A stretch of 64,000 nt of DNA, from NCBI GenBank assembly GCA_016722635.1, contig JADKIX010000003.1, positions 62,001 to 126,000 on the forward strand, given 5' to 3'. Position 1 is the stretch's first letter; every line of letters begins with the position of its first letter. The notes beneath the pieces were generated by a model. That model worked only from the letters and a program-made list of their open reading frames with translations, had not been told where the DNA came from and did no database searches. Source of the DNA: Rhodospirillaceae bacterium. Lineage in GTDB: Bacteria > Pseudomonadota > Alphaproteobacteria > JAEUKQ01. Below are positions 46,976 through 57,600 of this stretch, piece after piece. A program made the position numbers and the translations under genes.

Positions 46976-47977
46976 ATGATTAAAAAATTATTGAAACATC
47001 GGCCCGTACAAAAAATTAGAATTTTTTGGGGGCTAATGATTCTATCTTTAGGTATGTCGGTTCAAGTGAAGGCCCAAAATAACTTTGCTATCACAGTTTT
47101 AACGGGTGGCACAAGTGGGGTTTATTATCCTTTAGGAGTTGTTTTAGCAAAAATTTACGGGGATAACCTGCCGTCAGCTAAAATTTCTGTTTTAGCCACA
47201 AAGGCGTCTGTTGAAAATTTATTGATGTTACAAAAATCTGAAGGTGAAATTGCCTTTGCTACGGCAGATACAGTTTCTTTAGCTTGGTTTGGAAATCAGG
47301 CAGCGGGATTTCCAGAGAAATTAACCAAATTACGCGGAATTGCCAGTATTTATCCAAATTATATCCATATTGTAGCCCGGGCGGATAGCAATATAAAAAC
47401 CATTGCTGATTTAAAGGGCAAAAGGGTTTCCGTAGGTGCTTTGGAATCGGCAACCGAAGTAAATGCCAGAACAGTTTTTGCAGCAGCCAATATCACCTAT
47501 AAGGATCTTGCAAAAGTTGAATATCTGCCGTTTGGTAATTCTGTGAAGATGATGTTGAACAATGAAATTGATGCAACCATCCAATCTGCTGGATTAGGGG
47601 TAAGTTCCATTAATGATCTGTCCAACTCCCTCCCTATCCGCATTATTTCTGTCCCAACCGAAATAACGGCAAAAATAAAAGATCCTGCCTATATTGCAAG
47701 TATTATTCCTGCAGGGACGTATCAAAATCAAAATTATGCTGTGCCAACGATTGCTATCACCAATCTTGTTGTTACCCGGTCTGATGTAACCATTGACCAA
47801 GTTTATAATTTTACCAAACTAATTTTTGAAAATTTATCGGAATTACAGCACGCGCATTCGGCTATGGCGAACATTCAGTCTCAACATATGATTGAAGGAA
47901 TGCCTATACCCTTTCATCCAGGTGCTTTAAAATATTTCCGAGAAAAAGGTTGGACAATACCTTCCGTTCAAAGATAA
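46976..47977 (+). CDS. TAXI-family TRAP solute-binding protein
   Basis: Periplasmic binding protein of the TAXI (TRAP-associated extracytoplasmic immunogenic) family, 333 residues. ATG 46976, after AAGGTAG, begins a signal peptide with basic start and hydrophobic core ending near VKAQN; an in-frame ATG at 46946 is less likely. Hallmarks are TVLTGGTSGVYYPLGVVLA, FATADTVSLAWFG and LKGKRVSVGALESATEVNARTV, in order. The usual partners are a fused TRAP permease and a DUF1850 protein; only the DUF1850 gene follows, 13 bases downstream. Ligand unknown; related proteins bind small organic acids or amino acids. Confidence 0.9.
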   Translation: MIKKLLKHRPVQKIRIFWGLMILSLGMSVQVKAQNNFAITVLTGGTSGVYYPLGVVLAKIYGDNLPSAKISVLATKASVENLLMLQKSEGEIAFATADTVSLAWFGNQAAGFPEKLTKLRGIASIYPNYIHIVARADSNIKTIADLKGKRVSVGALESATEVNARTVFAAANITYKDLAKVEYLPFGNSVKMMLNNEIDATIQSAGLGVSSINDLSNSLPIRIISVPTEITAKIKDPAYIASIIPAGTYQNQNYAVPTIAITNLVVTRSDVTIDQVYNFTKLIFENLSELQHAHSAMANIQSQHMIEGMPIPFHPGALKYFREKGWTIPSVQR

Positions 47978-47990
47978 ATATCAGGTAACC

Positions 47991-48383
47991 ATGATAGGTT
48001 TATGTATATCCTCCTTAGCAAGTGCGGTCACCGCTTTTTTACCAACCGATCATTTCAGCCTGTCTTGGCAGCATTCAATTGAACATTTTGTTTGGAAAGA
48101 GGAATATAAAATTGATCCCTTAACCTATCAATTTTATCTTAGGCGTGTTTCCATCCCGGGGCATGGGGCAGGGGTAGATATTCCTGCGGGTGCAATATTT
48201 ATTGATGATCATTGGGAGTTTCAGCCCATTATTAAAAAAATGTCCGAATTATTATTGGCGAATGGGTTGGAGCAATCGGATTATTTGGTATGTGTAGCAG
48301 CCGATTCTTGCAGTAATCTTCGGGAATTTTTACCTATCAATAACCAAAAAGACATCATCCGTTTGTTTGTTTGTGATAAATAG
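47991..48383 (+). CDS. DUF1850 protein associated with TAXI TRAP systems
   Basis: A 130-residue protein with an N-terminal hydrophobic export segment. Conserved features of DUF1850 are FSLSWQHSIEHFVWKEEY near residues 23-40, then RRVSIPGHGAGVDIPAGA and a C-terminal Cys-rich strand (LVCVAADSC...L). The family is nearly always encoded next to TAXI binding proteins and TRAP permeases but has no known activity. It is likely cotranslated with the TAXI gene 13 bases upstream. Confidence 0.75.
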   Translation: MIGLCISSLASAVTAFLPTDHFSLSWQHSIEHFVWKEEYKIDPLTYQFYLRRVSIPGHGAGVDIPAGAIFIDDHWEFQPIIKKMSELLLANGLEQSDYLVCVAADSCSNLREFLPINNQKDIIRLFVCDK

Positions 48384-48571
48384 ATCCCTTCTTTTATCTG
48401 GCTATGCTTTCTATTTCTCCAACGCGTTGGATCAATCGTTTTTTGTGATGCTGACTACATTATCTCTCCAGCCACAATCGTTAGCAAGAACGCTACTGGC
48501 ATAAAATTTTGCAACTGTCGGGCACGATAATAGGCGAGGGCAAAATAAATCTGCGGATTAGGTCTAAATAT

Positions 48572-49507
48572 TCAAAGACGAGGAACATATGTTTCCATGG
48601 CGGGCAGTTGTAAAGACGGATTATGGTTTTTTAAGAAATCCACGAAATCTTGGTATTTTTTCCAATCCAGTAAAGATGGATTATGGCTGAATCGGCGCAG
48701 GGTATCCATCCAAGCTAACTGATTAAGCGGATCATTGATATCAGGATAAGCTTTACGGGCGATTTCCCAGCTTTTTTCGGGATTATTTAAAATAAAAATA
48801 ACCGCACGTTGGATTGCCTTTAAGAATCTTTTAAATTGTTGATCATGAATACGGTCTTGGTGAACGATAAATATTAATTCATCATACAAAGGTACACCTT
48901 CCTCCTCCGGGAAAAAGGCTAATGCTTTTATGTTCATTAGGGACAATTGGTTTAATTCAAAATTGCGGAAAGCACCTATGACCGCATCAACTTTTTTGGT
49001 GAGTAAAGCTGAGCTTAAAGAAAAATTTGGGCTAATCAAAGTTACGTCTGACAATTTCACCCCATATTTATCTAACATAGCGGTTAAGTAAATATCTTCA
49101 AAACCACCAACAGAATAACCGATAGTTCTTCCTTTTAAATCGGCAATCGTCTGAATAGGGCTATCTGCTAAAACTATTAAGGAATTTAAAGGGGTATCAA
49201 TTAACGTACCGATTCTGGCAATAGGCAAACCTTCGGCCACTAATAAATAAAGGTTGGGTTGATAAGATAAGGCAATATCCGCTTGCTTGGCAGCTAATAA
49301 TTTAGGCGGGTCATTAGGATCTGACGGGGATATTAAGCGAACCTCTAATCCTTCATCTTTAAAATATCCTAATTCTTGCGCGATTAATAAAGGGGCATGA
49401 TCGGGATTAATAAACCAATCCAATAATACCGTTAATTTTTCTTGTGCTTGAAGGCTTAAGAGAGGTAAAAAACACCCCAGAATAACGCTTATTAATTTCA
49501 TTTTCAT
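48572..49507 (-). CDS. thiY: Thiamine-precursor ABC transporter substrate-binding protein (ThiY/THI5-like)
   Basis: Periplasmic NMT1/THI5-like binding protein, 311 residues. A signal peptide (MKMKL..., cleavage near SLQAQE) is followed by TVLLDWFINPDHAPLLIAQELG and SPSDPNDPPKLLAAKQADIALS, typical of the family that binds formylaminopyrimidine or HMP-type thiamine precursors, and DLKGRTIGYSVGG. The gene overlaps thiX by four bases. Regulation by the TPP riboswitch at the head of the operon supports a thiamine-related substrate rather than a sulfonate or nitrate. Confidence 0.9.
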   Translation of the reverse strand: MKMKLISVILGCFLPLLSLQAQEKLTVLLDWFINPDHAPLLIAQELGYFKDEGLEVRLISPSDPNDPPKLLAAKQADIALSYQPNLYLLVAEGLPIARIGTLIDTPLNSLIVLADSPIQTIADLKGRTIGYSVGGFEDIYLTAMLDKYGVKLSDVTLISPNFSLSSALLTKKVDAVIGAFRNFELNQLSLMNIKALAFFPEEEGVPLYDELIFIVHQDRIHDQQFKRFLKAIQRAVIFILNNPEKSWEIARKAYPDINDPLNQLAWMDTLRRFSHNPSLLDWKKYQDFVDFLKNHNPSLQLPAMETYVPRL

Positions 49508-50277
49508 TTGTCCTCGCTGTATAATAGGGGTTGATCTTCTTGGGGAAAAAATTTCCCAATGATTTTATTTGACACATAACTACTTAAAAAAAATAGGGAT
49601 GTTCCCCCGATAGATAAGATGATTAAAACCGCAAACACCACATCCACTTTGCCCCTGGCATTTGCTTGGATCATTACATAACCCAGCCCTTGTCCTGCGC
49701 CGATCCACTCGCCAATAACCGCCCCAATAGGCGCCACCGCCGTGCCTATTTTTAACCCGGAAGCTAAATTAGGTAAAGCGGATGGCAGACGAATATGAAT
49801 TAAGGTTTTCCATTTAGTGGCATTCATAACCCTTGCCGCATCTACCCAATTTTTGTTGGTTTTTAATAATCCATCCAAAAAAGCGGTAGTAATGGGGAAA
49901 AAAATGATAATCGCCGCCATTAACACCTTGGGCAACATGTCATATCCAAACCACAAAACGAACAAAGGAGCTAGGGCAAATACCGGAATTGCCTGGCTGA
50001 TAACGATTAAAGGCAACAACCAATGACGCAACCCATTATAGTAAGCTAGAATCATGGCTAAAACAAAACCGAACGTACCACCTGTTAATAGGCCAAGGAT
50101 AATCTCTAAAAATGTCACCCAACTATTTTGGGACAACAAAGCAAAGTTATTATAAAAAGCTAGACCAACTTGTATGGGGGATGGCAGGATATAAGGAGGG
50201 ATATCCATTGCCCAGCAGGCTATTTGCCATATTAGAACGATGGAAAAAACGATGGCAAGTGACCGTAATATAACCAT
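49504..50277 (-). CDS. thiX: Thiamine-precursor ABC transporter permease
   Basis: Inner-membrane permease of the BPD_transp_1 family, 257 residues with about six membrane segments. The EAA-like loop facing the ATPase lies near residues 140-170 (DAARVMNATKWKTLIHIRLPSALPNLASGLKIG, key part ALPNLASGLKIG), followed by GAVIGEWIGAGQGLGYVM, typical of the SsuC/TauC/ThiX group. It lies directly after the ATPase gene with no gap and overlaps thiY by four bases, so all three are one operon. Group names differ among authors, so the letter assignment is tentative. Confidence 0.88.
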   Translation of the reverse strand: MVILRSLAIVFSIVLIWQIACWAMDIPPYILPSPIQVGLAFYNNFALLSQNSWVTFLEIILGLLTGGTFGFVLAMILAYYNGLRHWLLPLIVISQAIPVFALAPLFVLWFGYDMLPKVLMAAIIIFFPITTAFLDGLLKTNKNWVDAARVMNATKWKTLIHIRLPSALPNLASGLKIGTAVAPIGAVIGEWIGAGQGLGYVMIQANARGKVDVVFAVLIILSIGGTSLFFLSSYVSNKIIGKFFPQEDQPLLYSEDK

Positions 50278-51048
50278 TTATGATCCTTCCAAAATTCGTT
50301 CTAAAAGTCTTGGCATTTGCTCTATGATTAATGGGTCATTAACAGGAAGGGGCGTTTTCTTCTCGGGAAGGGTTAAAACTTTTCGAATATGCGTCGGATT
50401 GCCACTCATCATATAAACTGCATTGCATAGGCGGATCGCCTCTGCAGGATCGTGGGTGATCAACAATACCGTATGGTTTTTGAGGTGTTTCCAAGTAAAA
50501 TCTTGGGTTTGCAGTCGCGTAATGGTATCAAGCCCACGAAAGGGTTCATCCATTAAAATAATCGGCCTTTGTTCATATAAAATACGGGCCAAGCTGACCC
50601 TTTGCCTCATTCCGCCGGATAGTTGTCCTGGTTTATAATGGGCAAAGGAATGAAGGCCGACTTCTTCAATAATGAACTTGGCCCGCTTTAAATCCGGCAT
50701 TTGCTTTCGTAAGCGATCCCCTAAAATAATATTGGATGAGACATCTAGCCAGGGCAGTAAGGAATCTTGTTGGGGCATATAGGAAATAAGGTTTTTTAAG
50801 GATAATTGGTCAGGAGTGGTATGAATTGAACCAGAAAACTCATCCATATTTTCTAAACCGGCCATGATTCTTAAAATAGTTGATTTACCAACACCGCTTT
50901 TCCCGATTAAAGCAGTCCACTGGCCTCCCATAAGCTCAAAATGCAGATCTTGAAACAAGGATACATTTGATGCAGGGTAAGCAAATTTTTTGATAGAAAT
51001 AGCAATGCTTGGGGCGGGTAGACTAAGCGTTGCGTATGATTCTGTCAC
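50278..51048 (-). CDS. thiZ: Thiamine-precursor ABC transporter ATP-binding protein
   Basis: Cytoplasmic ATPase of 256 residues that powers the import of a thiamine precursor. Walker A is GKSGVGKST, the Q-loop lies in YMPQQDSLLPWL, the ABC signature is QLSGGMRQRVSLAR, Walker B is PIILMDEPFRGLD, and the switch His is in LLITHDPAEA. The start is GTG at 51048, five bases after GGAGG. Both the ribosome binding site and the GTG lie inside the TPP aptamer, giving direct translational control by thiamine diphosphate of the first gene of the operon. Confidence 0.92.
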   Translation of the reverse strand: MTESYATLSLPAPSIAISIKKFAYPASNVSLFQDLHFELMGGQWTALIGKSGVGKSTILRIMAGLENMDEFSGSIHTTPDQLSLKNLISYMPQQDSLLPWLDVSSNIILGDRLRKQMPDLKRAKFIIEEVGLHSFAHYKPGQLSGGMRQRVSLARILYEQRPIILMDEPFRGLDTITRLQTQDFTWKHLKNHTVLLITHDPAEAIRLCNAVYMMSGNPTHIRKVLTLPEKKTPLPVNDPLIIEQMPRLLERILEGS

Positions 51049-51135
51049 TTGTCCCTCCGCCGGTTCTAACCGGATCAGGTTTTGGGGTCGTTGCTAATTG
51101 CAACCTCTCAGCCGCTAGGCTCCCCCCAGTGATTA
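51045..51135 (-). promoter_or_regulatory. TPP riboswitch (THI element)
   Basis: Read on the minus strand, the conserved aptamer blocks appear in order: GGGGGGAGCC, GGCTGAGAGG, a small GTTGC/GCAAC hairpin, GACCCC, AACCTGATCCGG, TTAGAACCGGCGGAGGGA. The closing P1 stem pairs UCACU (51132-51128) with AGUGA (51049-51045). The 3' arm contains the whole GTG start codon of the ATPase gene, and the conserved GGAGGGA serves as its ribosome binding site. Ligand binding would therefore hide both elements. Confidence 0.95.
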
Positions 51136-51308
51136 ATAATGGCTTTCATGATGCTGTTATTTATCGAATTGTCAACCGAATGATCTTTGAATTTTTTTTA
51201 ACCTAGTTTTTATCGAAATTTTTAATTATCGCCTACCTGGACTTTTTGATTGTGGTTGACTAAGCTGCAGACAACAATTTTTGATTATAGCAATGTGGGA
51301 GAACTATT

Positions 51309-52643
51309 ATGCGGTTGAGTGGTCTATTCGCCCCAACACTCAAAGAAAATCCAGCTGAGGCACAAATAGCTTCACACCGGTTATTGTTGCGCGCTGGTAT
51401 GATCCGGCAAACCAGTGCGGGGATATATTGTTGGTTGCCTTTAGGGTTTAGGGTACTGAAGAAAATTGAACAAATTATTAGGGAAGAGCAAGATAAAGCA
51501 GGCGCGCAGGAATTGTTGATGCCGACTATCCAACCAGCGGAGTTATGGAAAGAATCGGGTCGTTATAATGATTATGGCAAAGAAATGTTGCGTTTTGTCG
51601 ACCGTCATGAGCGAGAAATGCTATATGGCCCCACGAACGAAGAATTAATTACAGATGTTTTTCGTCAATCGATCAAATCATATCGTGATTTGCCCAAGCT
51701 TTTGTATCATATTCAATGGAAATTTCGGGATGAGATGCGCCCAAGGTTTGGGTTGATGCGCGGACGGGAATTTTTAATGAAAGACAGTTATTCTTTTGAT
51801 CTTGATTATACCGGCGCTAGAAAAGCTTATAATAAAATGTTTGTCGCTTACTTGCGTACATTTGCACGCTTGGGTCTTAAAGCAATCCCGATGCAAGCCG
51901 CAACAGGCCCCATCGGCGGTGATCTAAGTCATGAATTTATTATTTTAGCAGATACCGGGGAAAGTGCTGTTTTCTGTGATAAAGCCTTACTCGAAAAAAA
52001 TCCTTTGCAAGATGCTGTTTATTATGAAGGTGATTTGCAACCAATTGTAGAAGAATGGACCTCCCTTTATGCCGCGACCGATGAAAAGCATGATCCCAAA
52101 AGGTGTCCAGTGCCGGTTGCACAATTAGTATCAGCCCGCGGCATTGAGGTTGGGCATATTTTTTACTTCGGTACAAAATATTCGGAAGCTTTAAAAACCG
52201 CCGTTGCCACATCTAATGGCGACAACAGTTTTGTCCATATGGGTTCTTATGGTATTGGCGTATCTAGGCTGGTTGCCGCCATTATTGAAGCCTATCATGA
52301 TGAGGCAGGGATTATTTGGCCGGAAAGCGTTGCCCCCTATCAAATTGGCTTAATCAACGCGGTGGCTGCAGACAAAGATTGCAAACAAATGGCTGATACG
52401 CTGTATGATGAATTAAAGCAGCATAATATAGAAGTTTTATATGATGATCGTGATGAAAGAGCGGGAACAAAATTTAGCAATATGGATCTGATAGGCTTGC
52501 CCTGGCAAGTTGTTGTTGGTTTAAAAGGTATCAAATCAAAAACAGTTGAATTAAAAAACCGTGCATCCGGCGAACGTCAAACAATCTCATTGGATATGTT
52601 ATATGATCGCTTCCTAAAAAATAAGGTGAATAAAAATTGTTAA
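51309..52643 (+). CDS. proS: Prolyl-tRNA synthetase, short alphaproteobacterial type
   Basis: Class II aminoacyl-tRNA synthetase charging tRNA-Pro. The 444-residue protein lacks the editing insertion found in the longer E. coli form, as usual in alphaproteobacteria. Motif 1 lies in [27 protein letters not shown] (key part [11 protein letters not shown]), motif 2 in [24 protein letters not shown] ([13 protein letters not shown]) and motif 3 in [14 protein letters not shown]. The anticodon-binding domain forms the last 110 residues. Its stop overlaps the lolC start by seven bases, and the proS-lolC-lolD-dnaE order is typical. Confidence 0.96.
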   Translation: MRLSGLFAPTLKENPAEAQIASHRLLLRAGMIRQTSAGIYCWLPLGFRVLKKIEQIIREEQDKAGAQELLMPTIQPAELWKESGRYNDYGKEMLRFVDRHEREMLYGPTNEELITDVFRQSIKSYRDLPKLLYHIQWKFRDEMRPRFGLMRGREFLMKDSYSFDLDYTGARKAYNKMFVAYLRTFARLGLKAIPMQAATGPIGGDLSHEFIILADTGESAVFCDKALLEKNPLQDAVYYEGDLQPIVEEWTSLYAATDEKHDPKRCPVPVAQLVSARGIEVGHIFYFGTKYSEALKTAVATSNGDNSFVHMGSYGIGVSRLVAAIIEAYHDEAGIIWPESVAPYQIGLINAVAADKDCKQMADTLYDELKQHNIEVLYDDRDERAGTKFSNMDLIGLPWQVVVGLKGIKSKTVELKNRASGERQTISLDMLYDRFLKNKVNKNC

Positions 52644-53890
52644 AGTTTGAACGTTTAGTGGCATGGCGGTATCTACGTTCCAGACGGCAAGAGGGTTTTA
52701 TTTCCGTTATCACATTTTTATCTTTGCTTGGCATTTGTTTAGGGGTGGCAACCCTTATTATTGTTATGTCAGTTATGAACGGGTTTCGTGGGGAATTATT
52801 TAAAAAAATTCTTGGGTTTAATGGGCATTTGTTTGTGATGGAAACAAATCAATTTCCTGTGACAGATTATGCCCATTTGGCAGAACAGTTTTCAAAATTG
52901 CCAGGCATTGTTACAGCAACCCCCATGATTGAAAATGGGGCGATGGTAACTTCGGAATATAATATCGATTTTGCAAGGATTAGGGGCATTCGATTAACTG
53001 ATTTAAAGAAACGCTCTTTCATCAACGATAACATTATTATTGGCAGTATTGAAGAATTTGAACAGCAGGGTGGTGCTGTGATAGGTTACAAATTGGCTAA
53101 CCGACTGGGGTTGTCTGTGGGTGATTTTATTACCCTGATCTCACCGCAGGACCGTGACACGGTAATCGGCAATGTACCTCGAATAAAATCATACCCTATT
53201 GTTGCTGTCTTTAATGTTGGGATGTCCCAATATGATGGCAATTTTGTTTTGATTCCTTTGGAATCAGCGCAGCTGTATTTTTCGCGCAATCAACAGGTTG
53301 ATTATATTGAGATTGTGACCGATAACGCCGATGAAGTTAGCCAACCCAAAAGGGAAATTCAGCAATATCTTCAAGCCCACAACTTAAATTATCTGGTTGA
53401 GAGTTGGCAAGAACGGTATGGAGAGTTTTTAGGTGTACTGGATGTTGAAAAAACAGTGATGTTTATTATTCTATTCCTGATTATTATCGTGGCCTCTTTT
53501 AACATTATTTCAAGCCAAATTATGATGGTCAAAGATAAACGTCAGGAAATTGGGATTCTTAGGACATTAGGCGCAACCAAAAGATCTATTTTAAGCATAT
53601 TTTTAATAAACGGTGCCAGCACCGGAATTTTAGGGGTTGGCACGGGGTTTATTTTGGGGGTTTTATTCGTTGAAAACATTGAAAGGATCCGGCAATGGGT
53701 ACAAAGTATTTTAGGAACACAATTATTCCCGGATACTTTTTATTTTCTTTCCCAATTGCCTGCAGTGCTTGATTGGAAACAAGTGTTGTTGATTGTAGGG
53801 GTTGCCTTTGGTTTATCGCTTTTGGCTTCCCTCTATCCCGCCTGGCGTGCCGCCCGTTTAGATCCTGTGCAGGTTTTGCGTTATGAATAA
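52637..53890 (+). CDS. lolC: Lipoprotein-releasing ABC transporter permease LolC/E
   Basis: Inner-membrane subunit of the Lol transporter, which extracts outer-membrane lipoproteins and hands them to LolA. The 417-residue protein starts with [23 protein letters not shown], the Lol hallmark, has one N-terminal membrane helix, a periplasmic domain (about residues 45-270) and three C-terminal helices with [23 protein letters not shown] 52637 overlaps the proS stop. A single permease gene suggests a LolFD-like homodimer, common in alphaproteobacteria. It shows that outer-membrane lipoprotein sorting persists. Confidence 0.93.
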   Translation: MLKFERLVAWRYLRSRRQEGFISVITFLSLLGICLGVATLIIVMSVMNGFRGELFKKILGFNGHLFVMETNQFPVTDYAHLAEQFSKLPGIVTATPMIENGAMVTSEYNIDFARIRGIRLTDLKKRSFINDNIIIGSIEEFEQQGGAVIGYKLANRLGLSVGDFITLISPQDRDTVIGNVPRIKSYPIVAVFNVGMSQYDGNFVLIPLESAQLYFSRNQQVDYIEIVTDNADEVSQPKREIQQYLQAHNLNYLVESWQERYGEFLGVLDVEKTVMFIILFLIIIVASFNIISSQIMMVKDKRQEIGILRTLGATKRSILSIFLINGASTGILGVGTGFILGVLFVENIERIRQWVQSILGTQLFPDTFYFLSQLPAVLDWKQVLLIVGVAFGLSLLASLYPAWRAARLDPVQVLRYE

Positions 53891-54581
53891 TAATCAATCC
53901 CCACCCATCACGGTCTTAGTGGCTGATGGCGTTGGGCGCCAGTTTAAACAAATGGATCAAATCATCACCGTTATCCGTGATAGTAGTTTTTCTATGTCTC
54001 AAGGGGAAATAGTTGGTCTGCTTGGACCATCCGGTTCGGGTAAGTCCACCTTACTGCACCTGTGCGGTTTATTGGAAAAACCCGATCAGGGAAAAATAGA
54101 AATTTTGGGGCAATCCGTCAATGAACTGAATGATAATCAACGTTCCCTGTTTCGTCAAAATCATTTGGGTTTTGTTTATCAATATCATCATTTGCAGAAA
54201 GATTTTTCTGCACTTGAAAATGTTATGATTCCCCAATTAATTGCCGGTCACAGTAAGAGAGAAGCCCAAAAAAAAGCAGCTGATTTATTATCACAGGTTA
54301 ATCTTTCCCATAGGCTTCATCACCGGCCAGGAAAATTATCGGGGGGGGAACAACAACGGGTGGCCATTGCCCGGGCCCTGGTCAACTCACCACAAATCTT
54401 GCTTGCGGATGAACCAACTGGAAATTTGGATACCAAAACTACAGAAGAAGTTTTCTTGTTGTTAAAGAATCTTGCAAAAGCCATGAATTTATCTGCTATT
54501 ATTGCGACACACAATCTTGATTTAGCCAAACGGATGGATCGGATTATGCGTGTGGAAGATGGTGTTATTCATCAATTGTAA
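53883..54581 (+). CDS. lolD: Lipoprotein-releasing system ATP-binding protein LolD
   Basis: ATPase of the Lol transporter, 232 residues of the MacB/LolD type. Walker A is GPSGSGKST, the Q-loop region is FVYQYHHLQKDFSALENVMIP (LolD-typical), the signature is LSGGEQQRVAIAR, and Walker B is LLADEPTGNLD, followed by the switch His in IATHNLDLA. It overlaps the permease gene by eight bases. An eight-G run encodes the Gly-Gly of the signature, a spot prone to indels but intact here. Confidence 0.95.
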   Translation: MNNNQSPPITVLVADGVGRQFKQMDQIITVIRDSSFSMSQGEIVGLLGPSGSGKSTLLHLCGLLEKPDQGKIEILGQSVNELNDNQRSLFRQNHLGFVYQYHHLQKDFSALENVMIPQLIAGHSKREAQKKAADLLSQVNLSHRLHHRPGKLSGGEQQRVAIARALVNSPQILLADEPTGNLDTKTTEEVFLLLKNLAKAMNLSAIIATHNLDLAKRMDRIMRVEDGVIHQL

Positions 54582-54608
54582 ATCCCTCAATCTCCTTGAT
54601 AATAAAAT

Positions 54609-57600
54609 ATGACCGTTTCTTTTGTTCATTTGCGCTCACACTCGGCTTATTCCCTATCTGAGGGAGCGATTAAGATTAAAGATCTGATTGGGTTGGCCAA
54701 GAAAAATTCCATGCCCGCCGTTGCCTTAACCGATACGAATAATTTATTTGGCGCTATGGAATTCAGTTTAGAAGCAAAAGAAGACGGCATCCAACCAATA
54801 TTGGGCTGCCAGTTATCAATTGTTGCTGAGAAAAGTTCTGAAGCAAAACTTATCAACAGCACTATTAATCTAACACCACATTTGATTTTACTTATTCAAA
54901 ATGAGATTGGGTACAAAAACCTCAGCCATTTGGTTAGCAAGGCGTATATTAACGCGCAGCAGCTTCAAGGGCCTGCTGTTTTTTTAGAAGAATTAGTTGG
55001 AAAAACAGAAGGGATGATTGCTTTAACAGGTGGACCTTCGGGGTTAATCGGGTATTTACTGCAATCTAATAATCAGAACAAAGCTGAAGAAGTATTATTA
55101 CAGTTAAAACAGCTCTTTCCAAATCGTTTATATATTGAGTTGATGCGCCACGGGATGAGCGAGGAAAGCCAAACTGAAGACGCTTTTATTGCATTTGCAC
55201 AACAATATCACATACCTTTAGTTGCAACCAACGAAGCGTTTTTTGGGACATCTCAATTGTATGAAGCGCATGATGTCCTGCTATGTATTGCTGAAGGTGC
55301 AACGATTTCGGAGCCTAAACGGCGACGTGTAACGCCGGATCATTATTTTAAATCCACCCGCCAGATGATGGATTTGTTTTCCGATATTCCTGAAGCGTTG
55401 GATAATACGGTTGCAATTGCAAAACGGTGCGGCTACCTCTTGGAGCCAAGAAAAACTGTTTTTCCGAAGTTTGTCTCTAATTCGGAGAAAGCCACGGATG
55501 AGGTCGTTTTATTAAAAAACAACGCCCGCGATGGCCTTAAAATAAGAATGGAACAACTGCACCATTCAACAGAATACCAGAAAAAATTTCTGCCGGAAAT
55601 ATATAGCAAAAGGCTTGAATATGAGTTGGACCTCATCGTTAAAATGGGGTTTGCAGGTTATTTCCTGATTGTCGCCGATTTTATTCAGTGGGCTAAAAAA
55701 CAACAAATTCCAGTAGGCCCGGGGCGTGGATCTGGCGCTGGGTCAGTCGTTGCTTGGGCATTAACTATTACCGATCTTGATCCTATCCGCTGGGGCTTAT
55801 TGTTTGAACGCTTTTTAAATCCCGAACGTGTTTCATTGCCAGATTTTGATATTGACTTTTGTCAAGACAGGCGGGACGAAGTCATTAATTATGTCAGAAG
55901 CAAATATGGGTTTGCACGTGTTGCTCAAATTATTACATTCGGTAAGTTACAGGCTAGAGCGGTTCTCAGAGATGTCGGACGTGTTTTGCAATTGCCATAT
56001 GGTCAAATCGATAAGCTTTGCAAACAAATTCCTAACAATCCGGCCAATCCAGTAACTCTTAAACAGGTTCTCGAGATAGATAAGCAATTACAAGAAATTC
56101 GCAAGCAAGAAACAGCCGTTGATAAGCTTTTCACCATTGCCCTGCAATTGGAAGGGCTTTATCGCCATGCTTCAACCCATGCAGCGGGTGTCGTGATTGG
56201 CGATCAACCCTTAGAGGAAGTGGTACCCCTTTATAGGGATGCAAAATCAAACATGCCAGCCACTCAGTTCAACATGAAATATGTTGAAATGGCCGGGCTA
56301 ATTAAATTTGATTTTCTTGGGCTTAAAACTTTAACTATGATTGCGCTTGCTGAAGCTTTGATATTAAAGCGTGGGATTAAAGTTGACGTATCTCAAATTT
56401 CCCTCAGCGATCATAAAACATATGAAATATTAGGAAAGGGTGACGCCACCGGCGTTTTTCAATTAGAAAGCGGCGGTATGCGCGACGTTTTAAGAAAATT
56501 AAAGCCTGATCGTTTTGAAGATATTATTGCTGTAGTGGCTTTATATCGGCCAGGCCCCATGGATAATATCCCGAAATATATAGCCTGCAAGCATCAAAGG
56601 GAATCGCCAGATTACTTGCATCCGATGCTGGAAGAAATTCTGCGGGAAACTTTTGGTATCATGATATATCAAGAACAAGTGATGCAAATTGCCCAGATAC
56701 TGGCAGGGTATAGTTTAGGAAAAGCTGATATCCTTCGTCGAGCCATGGGTAAAAAAATTAAAGAGGAAATGGAAGCGCAACGTAAAGATTTCATCGATGG
56801 CGCCAAAGTTAATCAGGTTGATGCAGCAACCGCCACTAGAATATTTGAAGAAGTGAATAAATTTGCAGGCTATGGTTTTAATAAAAGCCATGCTGCGGCT
56901 TATGCCTTGATTGCCTACCAAACGGCCTGGTTAAAAGCAAATTATCCGGTTGAATTTTTTGCAGCTTCCATGTCTTTAGAAATGAATAACACCGACAAAT
57001 TAAATTTATTCCGTCAAGAGCTCGTAAAAAATAAAATTCCTTTACTACCCCCTGATATTAATTATAGCCATGTGACTTTTACAGTTGAAAAAACTACCCA
57101 TAAATTTGCTGTACGGTATGCTTTGCCAGCGATCCGGCATGTGGGGGCAAATTTAAGTGAGATGATTGTTCAAGTCAGGGAGGTCGGTGGGATATTTAAA
57201 TCGATCCAAGATTTTATTGCGCGGGTGGACAGTAAATCGTTAAATAAAAGACAATTGGAAAGCCTTATATGTGCAGGTGCATTTGATAGCTTGTTCTCCA
57301 ATCGGCATCAGGGTTTTCAATCTATTGATATTATCCTGCAACAGGCTGCCGTTGCTTCCAAAGATAGACAAACCGGACAATTTGGTTTGTTTGGTTCCAT
57401 ACCCTCGCTTTCACAAAATGAACTTATCATCCCACATTCTGAGGATTGGAACAGCATTGAAAAATTACAAAGGGAACATGAAGCGATTGGCTTTTATTTA
57501 TCGGCTCATCCCTTGGACAATTATGAACGGCAATTAAAACATCTTCATGCCACACCTTATATCGATTTATTAAACGGATCTAAATATGAGGGACGGGTTA

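Noticed and set aside
54343..54352. Eight-G run in lolD as a frameshift site
   Set aside because: The frame encodes the intact ABC signature LSGGEQQ on both sides.
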